From Prevotella sp. (GTDB lineage Bacteria; Bacteroidota; Bacteroidia; Bacteroidales; Bacteroidaceae), in NCBI GenBank assembly GCA_017645645.1, contig JAGCOB010000026.1, forward strand, positions 1 through 64,000: DNA of 64,000 nt. The letters run 5' to 3'. The notes below the pieces were generated by a model. The model saw only the letters and a list, made by a program, of their open reading frames with translations. It searched no databases and was not told where the DNA came from. How positions within the stretch are numbered: position 1 is the first letter of the stretch; each line of letters starts with the position of its first letter. The translations under genes were made by a program, and so were the position numbers. Shown piece after piece: positions 35,578 to 44,191 of the stretch.

Positions 35578-35610
35578 TAGTATAGTACCTATAGTTACTA
35601 TAGTTCCTAT
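35578..35610. repeat. TATAGT(T/A)nC repeat stretch, second
   Basis: Units of the type GTATAGTACC-TATAGTTAC-TATAGTTCC-TATA in the rpsB-tsf spacer, matching the stretch at 33287-33325. Confidence 0.6.
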
Positions 35611-35643
35611 AAAATAATAATAACGAAAAAATAATAAAACAAT

Positions 35644-36639
35644 ATGGCTATTTCTATAGACGATATCAAGAAGTTGCGCGCTATGACCGGTGCTGGTCTC
35701 GCTGACGTAAAGAAGGCACTGACTGAGGCAGAGGGCGACTTCGACAAGGCTAAGGAACTGCTCCGTGAGCGTGGACTTGCCATTGCTGCCAAGCGTAGCG
35801 ACCGTGAGACATCTAATGGTTGTGTACTCGTTAAGGCTGTTGACGGCTTTGCCGCTACTATTGCCTTGAAGTGTGAGACCGACTTCGTTGCCAATGGTGC
35901 TGACTTCATCGCTCTGACACAGAGCATCCTCGACGCTGCTATCGCTGCCAAGGCGAAGGACATCGAGGCTGTGAAGGCTCTTGACATCAATGGGCAGACT
36001 GCTCAGGAGGCTGTCACTCAGCGTTCTGGTATTACTGGTGAGAAGATGGAGTTGGACGGATACCTGACTCTTGAGGGTGACAACATTGAGGTTTACGACC
36101 ACATGGGTAAGCACACCCTTGCTACGATGGTACAGTTGAACAAAAACGCTGCCGAGGTAGGTCACAAGCTGGCTATGCAGGTGGCTGCCATGAAGCCCGT
36201 TGCCCTGAATGCCGAGAGCGTTGACCAGAAGATTTTGGATGAGGAATACAAGACTGCCGTTGAGAAAACCAAGCTTGAGCAGGTAGAGAAGTTCGTTGAG
36301 AACAAGCTGAAGAAGGCTGGTATCAATCCTAACCTTGTAGACTCTGAGGATCATATTGAGTCTAACATGGCTAAGGGTTGGCTCACACAGGAGCAGGCAG
36401 ACGAGGCTCGTAAGCTCATTGAGACTGCCAAGGCAGAAGGTGAGGCTCAGCTGAAGATGCCTATGATCGAGAACATCGCCAAGGGTCGTGTCAACAAGTT
36501 CCTGAAGGAGAGCTGTCTGGTAGACCAGGAGTTCCAGTTCGGTGATGGCGACAAGGCTACTGTCTCTCAGTGGCTTGCCCAGCAGGACAAGGAACTGAAG
36601 ATCGTAGACTTCAAGCGTTTCACACTCGTTGCAGAGTAA
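35644..36639 (+). CDS. tsf: Translation elongation factor Ts
   Basis: 331 residues. It exchanges GDP for GTP on EF-Tu. The N-terminal UBA-like domain has IKKLRAMTGAGLADVKKAL, and the core has the conserved TDFVANGADF. The Bacteroidota form carries an extra insert of about 50 residues (200-260). A strong hairpin at 36657-36690 ends the unit. Confidence 0.98.
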   Translation: MAISIDDIKKLRAMTGAGLADVKKALTEAEGDFDKAKELLRERGLAIAAKRSDRETSNGCVLVKAVDGFAATIALKCETDFVANGADFIALTQSILDAAIAAKAKDIEAVKALDINGQTAQEAVTQRSGITGEKMELDGYLTLEGDNIEVYDHMGKHTLATMVQLNKNAAEVGHKLAMQVAAMKPVALNAESVDQKILDEEYKTAVEKTKLEQVEKFVENKLKKAGINPNLVDSEDHIESNMAKGWLTQEQADEARKLIETAKAEGEAQLKMPMIENIAKGRVNKFLKESCLVDQEFQFGDGDKATVSQWLAQQDKELKIVDFKRFTLVAE

Positions 36640-36656
36640 TTAGAAACACAATAAAC

Positions 36657-36692
36657 AAAAAGTGCTGACTCGCAGGAGCCAGCACTTTTTTA
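36657..36692. terminator. Bidirectional terminator between tsf and the reverse-strand gene
   Basis: A stem of 11 bp, AAAAAGTGCTG / CAGCACTTTTT, with an inner CTC-GCAG-GAG hairpin. It has A and T runs on opposite sides, so it can end transcripts from both directions. Confidence 0.88.
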
Positions 36693-37679
36693 TTCCTCCC
36701 AATATCTTATCTTACGCGTCTGTACGACATTCGTCGTCTGACTCTGTGCTCCCTCTTCCCAATATACGATATTCAAGGCGTTTCGTGTCCAGTTGCCGAA
36801 GTCGTCATGCGCTTCGTAGTTGTTACGCATATTGACGGACATCACACACTCCCCTTTCTCATCATACACTTTCTGACTGAGGTTCAATATCTCATCGTCA
36901 TCATTATAGATATATTCGTTGATATAGGTGATGCAGGCTGCCTTATTTGTCAGGGTACGTTTCACCAAACGGTTCTGTTTGTCATATTCATAGTCAATGA
37001 CACTCATCCCCTGACGTTCCAACATCTTCCCTTGGGTGAGATAGCCATAGGCGTCGTATTTACGGTCCGTTATGTCAGGATTCTCCATCTTTCCGTTCTT
37101 GGCAAAGCGCTCCATGGGGTTCTCGGCAACGGCATTCTCTGTGATCACCTCCTGTACATGTCCTTTTAACCCGAAAATGACGATATCCTTATAAAATGGC
37201 GTGGAGGGCATGTAGAAGAAGTTAAGGTCGACCGTCCCGTTGTCGTTCTTTGTCTCCGACACCTTGATATCACCATAGGTACCGAAAAAATACTCGGCCC
37301 CTCCCCTGCTAGAGTAGGTACCATAATCCTTCTCCAGTTTATTTAGGAAATAGGTATGATTGCGCGACAATAACTCTTTACCGCGATAAGGACCTATCGT
37401 TACGTAAATAGACTGTACAAAACGCGTCGTCAGTTGTATGTTCACCATGACCTTGGCACGGATACCATAGTAATCGCCTCGGAAATATAAGTCTTCCCCG
37501 TCGTCGGAGTTTCCCCATTCCGTAAATCCCTTTTCCTTCAAGGCGACAATGAAGGAGTCAACGGGTCCTTCCAACGGAATACCCATAAAATCCATACAAC
37601 GAGTATCCCGTCGTGTCTGTGCCTCCACACCCGTCCATTCCACGAGCATCAGCAATATGAGAAGTATATATTTCTTCAT
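36690..37679 (-). CDS. Secreted protein of unknown function
   Basis: About 329 residues from the ATG at 37679 (MKKYILLILLMLVEWTGVEAQ, signal peptide). The frame is open to 37727, but that region contains the -7 box TATCTTTGC (37686-37694). The N-terminal half (CMDFMGIPLEGPVDSFIVAL, GDYYGIRAKVMV) resembles small secreted Prevotella proteins of unknown role. The C-terminal half has YD/RHS-like short repeats (YDAYGYLTQGKM, YEYDKQNRLVKRTL, EYIYNDDDEIL). No catalytic motif is visible. It is convergent with tsf. Confidence 0.75.
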   Translation of the reverse strand: MKKYILLILLMLVEWTGVEAQTRRDTRCMDFMGIPLEGPVDSFIVALKEKGFTEWGNSDDGEDLYFRGDYYGIRAKVMVNIQLTTRFVQSIYVTIGPYRGKELLSRNHTYFLNKLEKDYGTYSSRGGAEYFFGTYGDIKVSETKNDNGTVDLNFFYMPSTPFYKDIVIFGLKGHVQEVITENAVAENPMERFAKNGKMENPDITDRKYDAYGYLTQGKMLERQGMSVIDYEYDKQNRLVKRTLTNKAACITYINEYIYNDDDEILNLSQKVYDEKGECVMSVNMRNNYEAHDDFGNWTRNALNIVYWEEGAQSQTTNVVQTRKIRYWEE

Positions 37680-37685
37680 TTGGTT

Positions 37686-37694
37686 GCAAAGATA
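37686..37694 (-). promoter_or_regulatory. -7 box (TATCTTTGC) of the 36690-37679 gene
   Basis: It ends about six bases before the ATG at 37679, implying a very short leader. Confidence 0.65.
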
Positions 37695-37754
37695 CATCTT
37701 TTTTTGTAAATAGTAAAAAATCATCACGAATATTAGCGACTCTTATTTCAAACT

Positions 37755-37855
37755 GAAAACACCTAACGTCCTAACCCGATAGGACGCAAAGGCCAATGTA
37801 CAAAGGGATTGAGGCGGGTTAGGTGTTTTCAAAGACCTAACCCAAGAGGTAACCC
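37755..37855 (+). repeat. Structured inverted repeat, left arm (upstream of the VapE-like gene)
   Basis: About 100 bases that recur inverted at 39206-39311. An outer 13-bp stem (GAAAACACCTAAC / GTTAGGTGTTTTC, 37755-37830) encloses a perfect 7-bp hairpin (CGTCCTA-ACCCGA-TAGGACG, 37767-37786) and the shared core ATGTACAAAGGGATT. The region 37680-37989 otherwise holds only the two promoters. Confidence 0.85.
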
Positions 37856-37934
37856 AAATGTTAAATTTGAAATTTTAGCATCCAAAACCGTTACAATGGA
37901 GGGGTCAAAATTTGGTGGTTTGCTTTTAGATGTA

Positions 37935-37943
37935 TTATCTTTG
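37935..37943 (+). promoter_or_regulatory. -7 box (TATCTTTGC) of the VapE-like gene
   Basis: TATCTTTGC with TTTGC about 19-20 bases upstream. It lies inside an upstream open extension of the gene and therefore fixes the start at 37990 or 37996. Confidence 0.75.
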
Positions 37944-37989
37944 CACGTCCTTTGAAAATCAGGATATATATTTTAACCTTAATCATTTA

Positions 37990-39198
37990 ATGAACATGCA
38001 AGAAAAAGCATTTATTTTGGATGAGGCAGTTCATGCCTCACAAAAAGGAACCTTGCTCACAGAGCAGTTTCTAGAAGAGAATTACCTCTTCCGTCGCAAC
38101 ATCCTGAACGGAAAGGTAGAGTTCGCAACATTGTCCACTGAGGATCCTGTTTACAGAACGCTTACTCAGGAGGCTCTTAACACTATCATCATCCGAGCCA
38201 AGAGGGACGACTTCATGGACGGAGCAAACCCAAAGACAGAAATCATCGAGATCATCCATTCAGATTTCGTTCCAGTCTATGACCCCATTAGGGATTTCCT
38301 TGAAAAACTTCCCCAATGGGACGGAAAGAATCACGTGGCCCATCTTTTCGGCCGCATTCCCGGAATCAGTTCTGAACAGCATGGATTTTTTACCATCTGG
38401 CTTCGATCCGCGGTGGCTCACTGGCTTCAAATGGATACTCTCCATGGAAATGAGTGTGTACCAATATTGATTGGGTCGCAAGGATGTGGTAAAACGACAT
38501 TTATGAAGAGGCTTCTTCCACCCAATCTAAGACAGTACTTCCTCGATCATCTGAACCTCTCGAATAAGTTTGACAAGGAGATGGCACTCACCAACAACCT
38601 TCTGGTCAACCTCGATGAGCTTGATGCTATCCGACCGAGCCAGCATGCAAGTCTGAAACAGATGCTCTCGAAAAGTAAAGTCAACGGTCGTCCCATCTTT
38701 GGATGTTGCCAGGAAGACCGAGCGAGATATGCCTCGTTCGTAGCCACCACGAACAATCCCCATCCTCTGACGGATGCCACAGGAAGTCGTCGTTACATTT
38801 GCCTCACCATCCCCAAAGGGCAGTTGATAGACAATACTGGCGAAATTGACTATGAACAGCTATATGCTCAAGTACTTCATGAGATTCGTGACCTCAATGC
38901 CCCCTATTGGTATAACTCCTCAGAGGTTGAGCGAATTCAGCAACTCAATCTCAACTATATGGAACAAAAGGATATTGCGGATATCATAGAGGTGTGTTTC
39001 AAGAAACCCCATGACGGTGAGGGAGTGCGGATGAACACCTGTGAGATTCTCAAGGCCCTGCAAAAAGAGTATCCTTCCGTAAGGAACGATCATAGCACGA
39101 AGGTGCATCTGGGTATTGCGATGAAGGAGCTGGGTTATGAGCACACCCTCCACAGCAACAGGGTCTACTATCGAGTATTACCTCACGATGTTGCATGA
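37990..39198 (+). CDS. VapE/DUF3874-type P-loop replicative helicase-like protein
   Basis: About 402 residues from the ATG at 37990 (MNMQEKAFILDEAV). A short N-terminal region (1-85) precedes a virulence-associated-protein-E-type ATPase: Walker A GSQGCGKTTF, Walker B NLLVNLDEL, then SKVNGRP and FVATTNNPHPLTDATGSRRY (core TTNN and the arginine pair). The C-terminal part (about 310-402) looks like a winged-helix DUF3874 domain. Relatives act as replication helicases of mobile islands or sit in Bacteroidota chromosomes beside HU-like genes. No primase domain is fused. It is bracketed by about 100-bp inverted repeats; with them it spans 37755-39311. Confidence 0.85.
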   Translation: MNMQEKAFILDEAVHASQKGTLLTEQFLEENYLFRRNILNGKVEFATLSTEDPVYRTLTQEALNTIIIRAKRDDFMDGANPKTEIIEIIHSDFVPVYDPIRDFLEKLPQWDGKNHVAHLFGRIPGISSEQHGFFTIWLRSAVAHWLQMDTLHGNECVPILIGSQGCGKTTFMKRLLPPNLRQYFLDHLNLSNKFDKEMALTNNLLVNLDELDAIRPSQHASLKQMLSKSKVNGRPIFGCCQEDRARYASFVATTNNPHPLTDATGSRRYICLTIPKGQLIDNTGEIDYEQLYAQVLHEIRDLNAPYWYNSSEVERIQQLNLNYMEQKDIADIIEVCFKKPHDGEGVRMNTCEILKALQKEYPSVRNDHSTKVHLGIAMKELGYEHTLHSNRVYYRVLPHDVA

Positions 39199-39205
39199 AG
39201 GGGTT

Positions 39206-39311
39206 AGGTTTCATTAGGTATGGGTTAGGTGTTTGGAAACACCTAACCCGCCGTAATCCCTTTGTACATCACCCTTTGCACCCTGTCGGGTTAGGATGTT
39301 AGGTGTTTCGC
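39206..39311 (-). repeat. Structured inverted repeat, right arm (downstream of the VapE-like gene)
   Basis: Reverse complement matches 37755-37855: outer stem GAAACACCTAAC / GTTAGGTGTTTC, inner hairpin CATCCT...AGGGTG and core ATGTACAAAGGGATT. A further perfect 13-bp palindrome (GGGTTAGGTGTTT-GG-, 39222-39249) sits at its inner side. Confidence 0.85.
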
Positions 39312-39346
39312 GAAAATGATGAAATTTTAACCATTAAAATCATGGA

Positions 39347-39820
39347 ATGATGCCAATACATTACACTTTACAACAAAACAATTTTAAAGGAAAAGAACAA
39401 GGTAAGTGGTATGCCCATGCCGTCAAACAGGGCGAGTTGACAATAGATGACATCGCAACGCAGATTGAAGCTGCATGCTCCATGCGCAAAAGTGATGTCG
39501 TAGCAGTATTGATGGAACTGAAGGATATCATGGAGCGAGGGCTTAAGGCCGGTATGGTGGTCAACCTCGAGAAGATGGGTAAGTTCTATCTGAGTATCAA
39601 GAGTGAATGCGTGGATGACCCTAAGGACTTCCGCGTCGACAAGCATGTGAGAGAAATCGTATGTAAATACACGCCCGATGGTCATCGCTCGAAATTAAGA
39701 GACGGCAGGATCGTCCGCTCCTTCACAAATAACTGTGAACTCGTCGAGCAGTCTCAGTACAGTCCTGATAAGCACAGCTATAAGCAAGGGACCAGAGGCG
39801 GAACTTTCCGAAAGGAATGA
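39347..39820 (+). CDS. HU-like DNA-binding protein (Bacteroidota HU-HIG type)
   Basis: 157 residues. VKQGELTIDDIATQIEAACSM and MELKDIMERGLKAGMVVNLEKMGKFYLSIKS (core GMVVNLEKMGKFYLS) match the HU fold with N-terminal extension typical of Bacteroidota; the C-terminal 40 residues are basic and probably disordered. It would bind or bend DNA. Pairing with a VapE-like gene is common in this phylum. The right-hand inverted repeat lies between the two genes. Start is MM at 39347/39350; which Met is used is open. Confidence 0.85.
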   Translation: MMPIHYTLQQNNFKGKEQGKWYAHAVKQGELTIDDIATQIEAACSMRKSDVVAVLMELKDIMERGLKAGMVVNLEKMGKFYLSIKSECVDDPKDFRVDKHVREIVCKYTPDGHRSKLRDGRIVRSFTNNCELVEQSQYSPDKHSYKQGTRGGTFRKE

Positions 39821-39951
39821 TAAAGCTCTTCTGCCATTGTCACTAATGCTTTCTATCCCAACAAAACAGTCTATTTTGCATTGCAATTTAGATTGTTTTG
39901 CTGTGTAATATAGACTATATTGCAAAGAGTCAAAGAAAGATAAGTAAAGTT

Positions 39952-39983
39952 TTTGCAGCTAATGGAAAAAGTAGTATCTTTGC
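39952..39983 (+). promoter_or_regulatory. Promoter of the FAH-porU-porV-ispF unit (TTTG-N19-TATCTTTGC)
   Basis: TTTG at 39952-39955 and TATCTTTGC at 39975-39983, 19 bases apart, a full consensus match. The preceding 39821-39950 holds only an AGTCTAT...ATAGACT inverted repeat. Confidence 0.8.
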
Positions 39984-40020
39984 GAACGAAAGTGGATATT
40001 AAAAAACAAATAGAGTCAGC

Positions 40021-40638
40021 ATGAAGATATTCGCCGTAGGAATGAACTACATCCAGCACAATAAAGAGTTAGATGGAGCGTTATATAAACCAGAGAACCC
40101 TGTGATATTCACGAAGGCCGATTCGGCATTGTTGAAGGACCACAAGCCCTTCTTCATACCCGACTGGAGTGAGCAAGTGGACTATGAGACGGAACTGGTG
40201 GTGCGTATCTGTCGACTGGGAAAGAGTATTCCTGAGCGTTTCGCCCATCGTTACTATGATGCGGTGACTGTAGGTATTGACTTCACGGCACGTGACCTGC
40301 AAAGGGAAGCACGTGAGAAAGGACATCCTTGGGAGATTTGCAAGGGTTTCGACGGTTCCGCTGTCATTGGTGAATGGGTGGACATGAAAAAGTTCCGTGA
40401 CATTCAAGCCATCCATTTCCACCTCGACATCAATGGTAAGACGGTGCAGGAAGGTTGTTCGAGCGATATGCTCTACAAGGTCGATGAATTGATAGCCTAT
40501 ATCTCGCAGTTCTTCACGCTGAAGACCGGCGACTTACTATACACAGGAACGCCAGTAGGAGTAGGACCTGTACATATTGACGACCATCTGGAAGGATGGA
40601 TAGAAGAAAGAAAAGTACTGGAATTCAATTGTAAGTAA
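40021..40638 (+). CDS. Fumarylacetoacetate hydrolase family enzyme
   Basis: 205 residues, short FAH form. FAVGMNYIQHNKEL opens it; metal ligands are expected in VDYETELVVRI (Glu pair) and GIDFTARDLQREAREKG (Asp). GDLLYTGTPVGVGPV is the conserved end. Members hydrolyse or isomerise C-C bonds of beta-diketones or decarboxylate oxaloacetate; the substrate is not evident. Its stop codon touches the porU start with no gap. Confidence 0.92.
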   Translation: MKIFAVGMNYIQHNKELDGALYKPENPVIFTKADSALLKDHKPFFIPDWSEQVDYETELVVRICRLGKSIPERFAHRYYDAVTVGIDFTARDLQREAREKGHPWEICKGFDGSAVIGEWVDMKKFRDIQAIHFHLDINGKTVQEGCSSDMLYKVDELIAYISQFFTLKTGDLLYTGTPVGVGPVHIDDHLEGWIEERKVLEFNCK

Positions 40639-43600
40639 ATGAGGAAGATAATCATTAGTATGGTGCTGTTATGCTGCTGTCTGACGATAGGGGCGCAACG
40701 GTTTTATAACTTAACCGCACTGGAGGTGAAGATCGACTCCGTATTACCTGTCGTCACCTATGCCATTCCTCTTTACGACAACTACAATGACTCCACCTAT
40801 ACGGTAAGCATCGAGTATCCGGAGTTTATTCCGATGAGTGATGCCGATGTCCGTCACTACCATGCCATCACCAAGGAGCCACTTCCCCGTTTACCAAAAG
40901 TTACCCAGCAGATTTGCGTATCTCGCAAAAAAGGTGTATTGGAAGTGTCTTTAGTACCCTTGGTCTATCGTAACAAGAAATATCAGAAGCTGGTCAGTTT
41001 CATGCTCAAGGTTAAGTCAAAGCCCGTTTCCGGCAGAAAGGCTCTTCAAAGGGCACCAGAAAGTTCACGTTATGCTGATCATTCTATCTTGCAAGAAGGA
41101 ACATGGGTTAAGATACGGATACCCAAGACAGGTATCTACCAACTCAGCAGTGATTTGCTCCAGAAGGCAGGATTCTCCAACAACAGCAAAGTGAAAATAT
41201 ATGGCTATGGCGGTGGCTTGCAACCTGAGAAACTGACACCAGAATACCTGACTGAGACGGACGACTTGAAAGAAGTTCCCACTTGTACAGTAGGTAGTCG
41301 TCGCTTATTTCATGCCGTAGGTCCTGTGACATGGAATGAAAAGCATCAACGCATCCGTAATCCTTATTCTGACTATGGCTATTATTTCCTGACGGAGAGT
41401 GACGGTGAGCCGTTGTCTGTCAGTCAAGAGGAGTTCCTTGCCACCTATTATCCTTTAGAGGATGACTATAACACCTTGTATGAAGTGGACGACTATGCAT
41501 GGTTCCAAGGAGGACGTAACCTATATGACGCTATTAGCATTGCTAATGGTTCCTACCGTGATTATACCCTTAAATCATCTGGACATTCAACAACGGGTTC
41601 TGTCACCGTCGTTGTATCCGCAGATCAGGCAACCTCTGTCTCTGTCAGTGTCAACGACAAAACAGTGGGTAGTCTCTCTGTTGCGGCATGTGGTTCTTAC
41701 GATGCGATGCGGACGGCTACTAAAACTTTTCCTGTCGATAATCTGGAGGCAAGTAATAAAATAAGAATACAATCTGCCAACAGCGGTTCAATAGTGCGTC
41801 TCGACTATATTTCCATTTACAGCGAGAACCCCTTCACCGCCTCAGACTTAGCTTCAGGTAGTTTCCCTGTCCCTGAGTACGTGGGAATGATTGCTAACCA
41901 AGACCATCATGCCGACGAGGCAGTGGACATGGTGATTGTCATACCCGCCAGTGGAAAACTTGCTTTACAGGCAGAGCGCATTAAGACACTTCATGAAACG
42001 AAGGATGGGCTACGTGTCATTATTATCTCTGCTGATGAACTCTATAATGAATTCAGTAGCGGAACACCAGAGGCAAATGCGTATCGCCGCTACCTGAAAA
42101 TGCTCTACGACCGTGCTGAAACAGAGGAGGATATGCCCAAATATCTTCTACTGATGGGTGATGGTGCATGGGATAACCGTATGCTATCTCCTGGATGGAA
42201 AAATGAAGATCCCGATGATTTCCTGTTGTGTTATGAGAGCGAAAACTCCTATAGTAAGACAGACTGCTTTGTCAGTGACGATTATTTCTGTATGCTCGAT
42301 GACAATGAGGGAGGGGATCTCCTGCATACCGACAAGGCTGATGTCGCTGTAGGACGATTTCCTGTACGGACAGAAAATCAAGCGGCTGTGATGGTCGACA
42401 AGATAGAGCAGTATCTTAACAATACTCAGGCTGGTGCTTGGCAAAATGTGGTCTGCGTGTTAGGCGATGATGGCAATGAGAATCAACACATGAAGGATGC
42501 CCATGCTGTTGGCTCCCTTGTGGAACAAATGCATCCTGCTTTGCAGGTCAAAAGAGTCATGTGGGATGCCTATCCACGGACAACTACAGCGACAGGTAAC
42601 CGATATCCTGACGTGACCCGTCTGCTCAAGCAGCAAATGAATAGCGGTGCCCTTATCATGAACTATTCCGGACATGGAGGACCATCGGCTTTCTCCCATG
42701 AATATGTGCTTACGCAGAAAGACTTCGAGGAAACAGTCTCCACCCATCTCCCCCTATGGGTGACAGCCTCCTGCGATATCATGCCATTTGACGGACAGGA
42801 AGATAATATTGGAGAGACTGCCGTTCTGAACGACAAGGGCGGTGCCATTGCTTTCTATGGTACCACTCGCACCGTTTATCAGTCATATAACCGTTCGATG
42901 AACCTTACTTTTACCCGTCATTTGCTTACCATGAAAAACTATCGGGCAACGCCTATTGGTGAGGCGGTCAGACTGGCAAAGAACGAACTTATTCAGACAG
43001 GCAGTGACCAGACGGCTAATAAACTACAATATACATTATTGGGTGATCCTGCTCTAAGACTTGCCCTTCCGACGTTCCCCGTTGTCATCGAGTCTATCAA
43101 CGGTCAGAATATCGCCGATCTAACGGAGCCACTACAGATTGGAGCAGGCTCCACCATCTCCATTGCAGGACATATTGAAAACGGCGCAGGACAGGTAGAC
43201 AACACCTTCACTGGTGAGATGACCGCTACCGTCCGGGATGCCGCAGAAGAGATTGTCTGTCGCAGGAATGATACTTCTGAAGCAACGACGGCATTTGTCT
43301 ATACAGATCGTACCAAGACTTTATTCCATGGTAATGACAGCGTCCGTCAGGGACTCTTCAAGTTCTCCTTTACCGTTCCCCGTGACATTAGTTATTCTGA
43401 TAAAACGGGTCTCGTTACAGTCTATGCTGTGAATAACGACAAGGATAAAGAGGCAAACGGCTATACTGATCGACTTGTATTTGGCGCGGGTAGTGGAGGC
43501 GATGACCATGAGGGACCGTCAGTATTCTGCTATCTGAACAGCAGTTCATTTGTTGACGGAGGTACCGTTAATCCCACTCCCTATTTCATCGCAGAACTGT

Positions 43601-44169
43601 CTGACTCCAGTGGTATCAATTCAACAGGTAATGGTATCGGACATGACCTCCAACTGATCATCGACGGAGAGATGTCGCGTACATACAATCTTAATGACTA
43701 TTTCCTGTATGATTTTGGAAGTTATACGACTGGAACAGTAGGATTCAGTATTCCTGAACTTGCCGAGGGTTCCCATCATCTCCTATTCCGTGCTTGGGAC
43801 GTCATGAATAATTCAACTACCAGCGAATTGAATTTCAAGGTGTCGAAGGATATCGCTCCTTCCTTCTTTGACGTGGAGTGCACTCATAACCCTGCTACAA
43901 CTACCACAGGTTTCCGTATCATCCATGACCGCATCGGCAGTAATTTGGATGTTATTCTTGATATCTTTGACATGGCAGGACGCCATCTTTGGCAGCATCA
44001 TGAGCATGGAACACCCTATGATAGCAGCTATATTATCAACTGGGACCTTTGTGTAGATGGAGGACGACGGTTGCATACAGGGGTCTATTTATATCGTGTG
44101 CGTATCAGCAGCAATGGTTCTAGTCAGACCTCCAAGGCAAAGAAATTGATTATCATAAGCAATAAATGA
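40639..44169 (+). CDS. porU: Type IX secretion system sortase PorU
   Basis: 1176 residues, signal peptide ending IGAQ. It removes the C-terminal signal of type IX cargo proteins and attaches them to A-LPS at the cell surface. An N-terminal region of about 400 residues precedes a gingipain-like C25 peptidase domain with NYSGHGG (His679) and VTASCDIMPF (Cys712). Ig-like parts follow, and the protein itself ends in a type-A C-terminal signal-like domain (DMAGRHLW, GVYLYRVRI). It stands directly before porV, the usual order. Confidence 0.96.
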   Translation: MRKIIISMVLLCCCLTIGAQRFYNLTALEVKIDSVLPVVTYAIPLYDNYNDSTYTVSIEYPEFIPMSDADVRHYHAITKEPLPRLPKVTQQICVSRKKGVLEVSLVPLVYRNKKYQKLVSFMLKVKSKPVSGRKALQRAPESSRYADHSILQEGTWVKIRIPKTGIYQLSSDLLQKAGFSNNSKVKIYGYGGGLQPEKLTPEYLTETDDLKEVPTCTVGSRRLFHAVGPVTWNEKHQRIRNPYSDYGYYFLTESDGEPLSVSQEEFLATYYPLEDDYNTLYEVDDYAWFQGGRNLYDAISIANGSYRDYTLKSSGHSTTGSVTVVVSADQATSVSVSVNDKTVGSLSVAACGSYDAMRTATKTFPVDNLEASNKIRIQSANSGSIVRLDYISIYSENPFTASDLASGSFPVPEYVGMIANQDHHADEAVDMVIVIPASGKLALQAERIKTLHETKDGLRVIIISADELYNEFSSGTPEANAYRRYLKMLYDRAETEEDMPKYLLLMGDGAWDNRMLSPGWKNEDPDDFLLCYESENSYSKTDCFVSDDYFCMLDDNEGGDLLHTDKADVAVGRFPVRTENQAAVMVDKIEQYLNNTQAGAWQNVVCVLGDDGNENQHMKDAHAVGSLVEQMHPALQVKRVMWDAYPRTTTATGNRYPDVTRLLKQQMNSGALIMNYSGHGGPSAFSHEYVLTQKDFEETVSTHLPLWVTASCDIMPFDGQEDNIGETAVLNDKGGAIAFYGTTRTVYQSYNRSMNLTFTRHLLTMKNYRATPIGEAVRLAKNELIQTGSDQTANKLQYTLLGDPALRLALPTFPVVIESINGQNIADLTEPLQIGAGSTISIAGHIENGAGQVDNTFTGEMTATVRDAAEEIVCRRNDTSEATTAFVYTDRTKTLFHGNDSVRQGLFKFSFTVPRDISYSDKTGLVTVYAVNNDKDKEANGYTDRLVFGAGSGGDDHEGPSVFCYLNSSSFVDGGTVNPTPYFIAELSDSSGINSTGNGIGHDLQLIIDGEMSRTYNLNDYFLYDFGSYTTGTVGFSIPELAEGSHHLLFRAWDVMNNSTTSELNFKVSKDIAPSFFDVECTHNPATTTTGFRIIHDRIGSNLDVILDIFDMAGRHLWQHHEHGTPYDSSYIINWDLCVDGGRRLHTGVYLYRVRISSNGSSQTSKAKKLIIISNK

Positions 44170-44191
44170 GGCAGCTACTGCGTTTACTAAA

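Noticed and set aside
35218-36354. Open frame of 378 codons on the reverse strand opposite rpsB and tsf
   Set aside because: It is the antisense shadow of two highly codon-biased genes, has no promoter or homology-like motif, and is Leu/Ser-rich as expected from complementing Lys/Glu codons.
39838-39925. Inverted repeat AGTCTAT...ATAGACT with TTGCA motifs after the HU-like gene, as terminator or sRNA
   Set aside because: Arms are only 7 bases and far apart, and there is no T-run or reverse promoter of the TAnnTTTG type.
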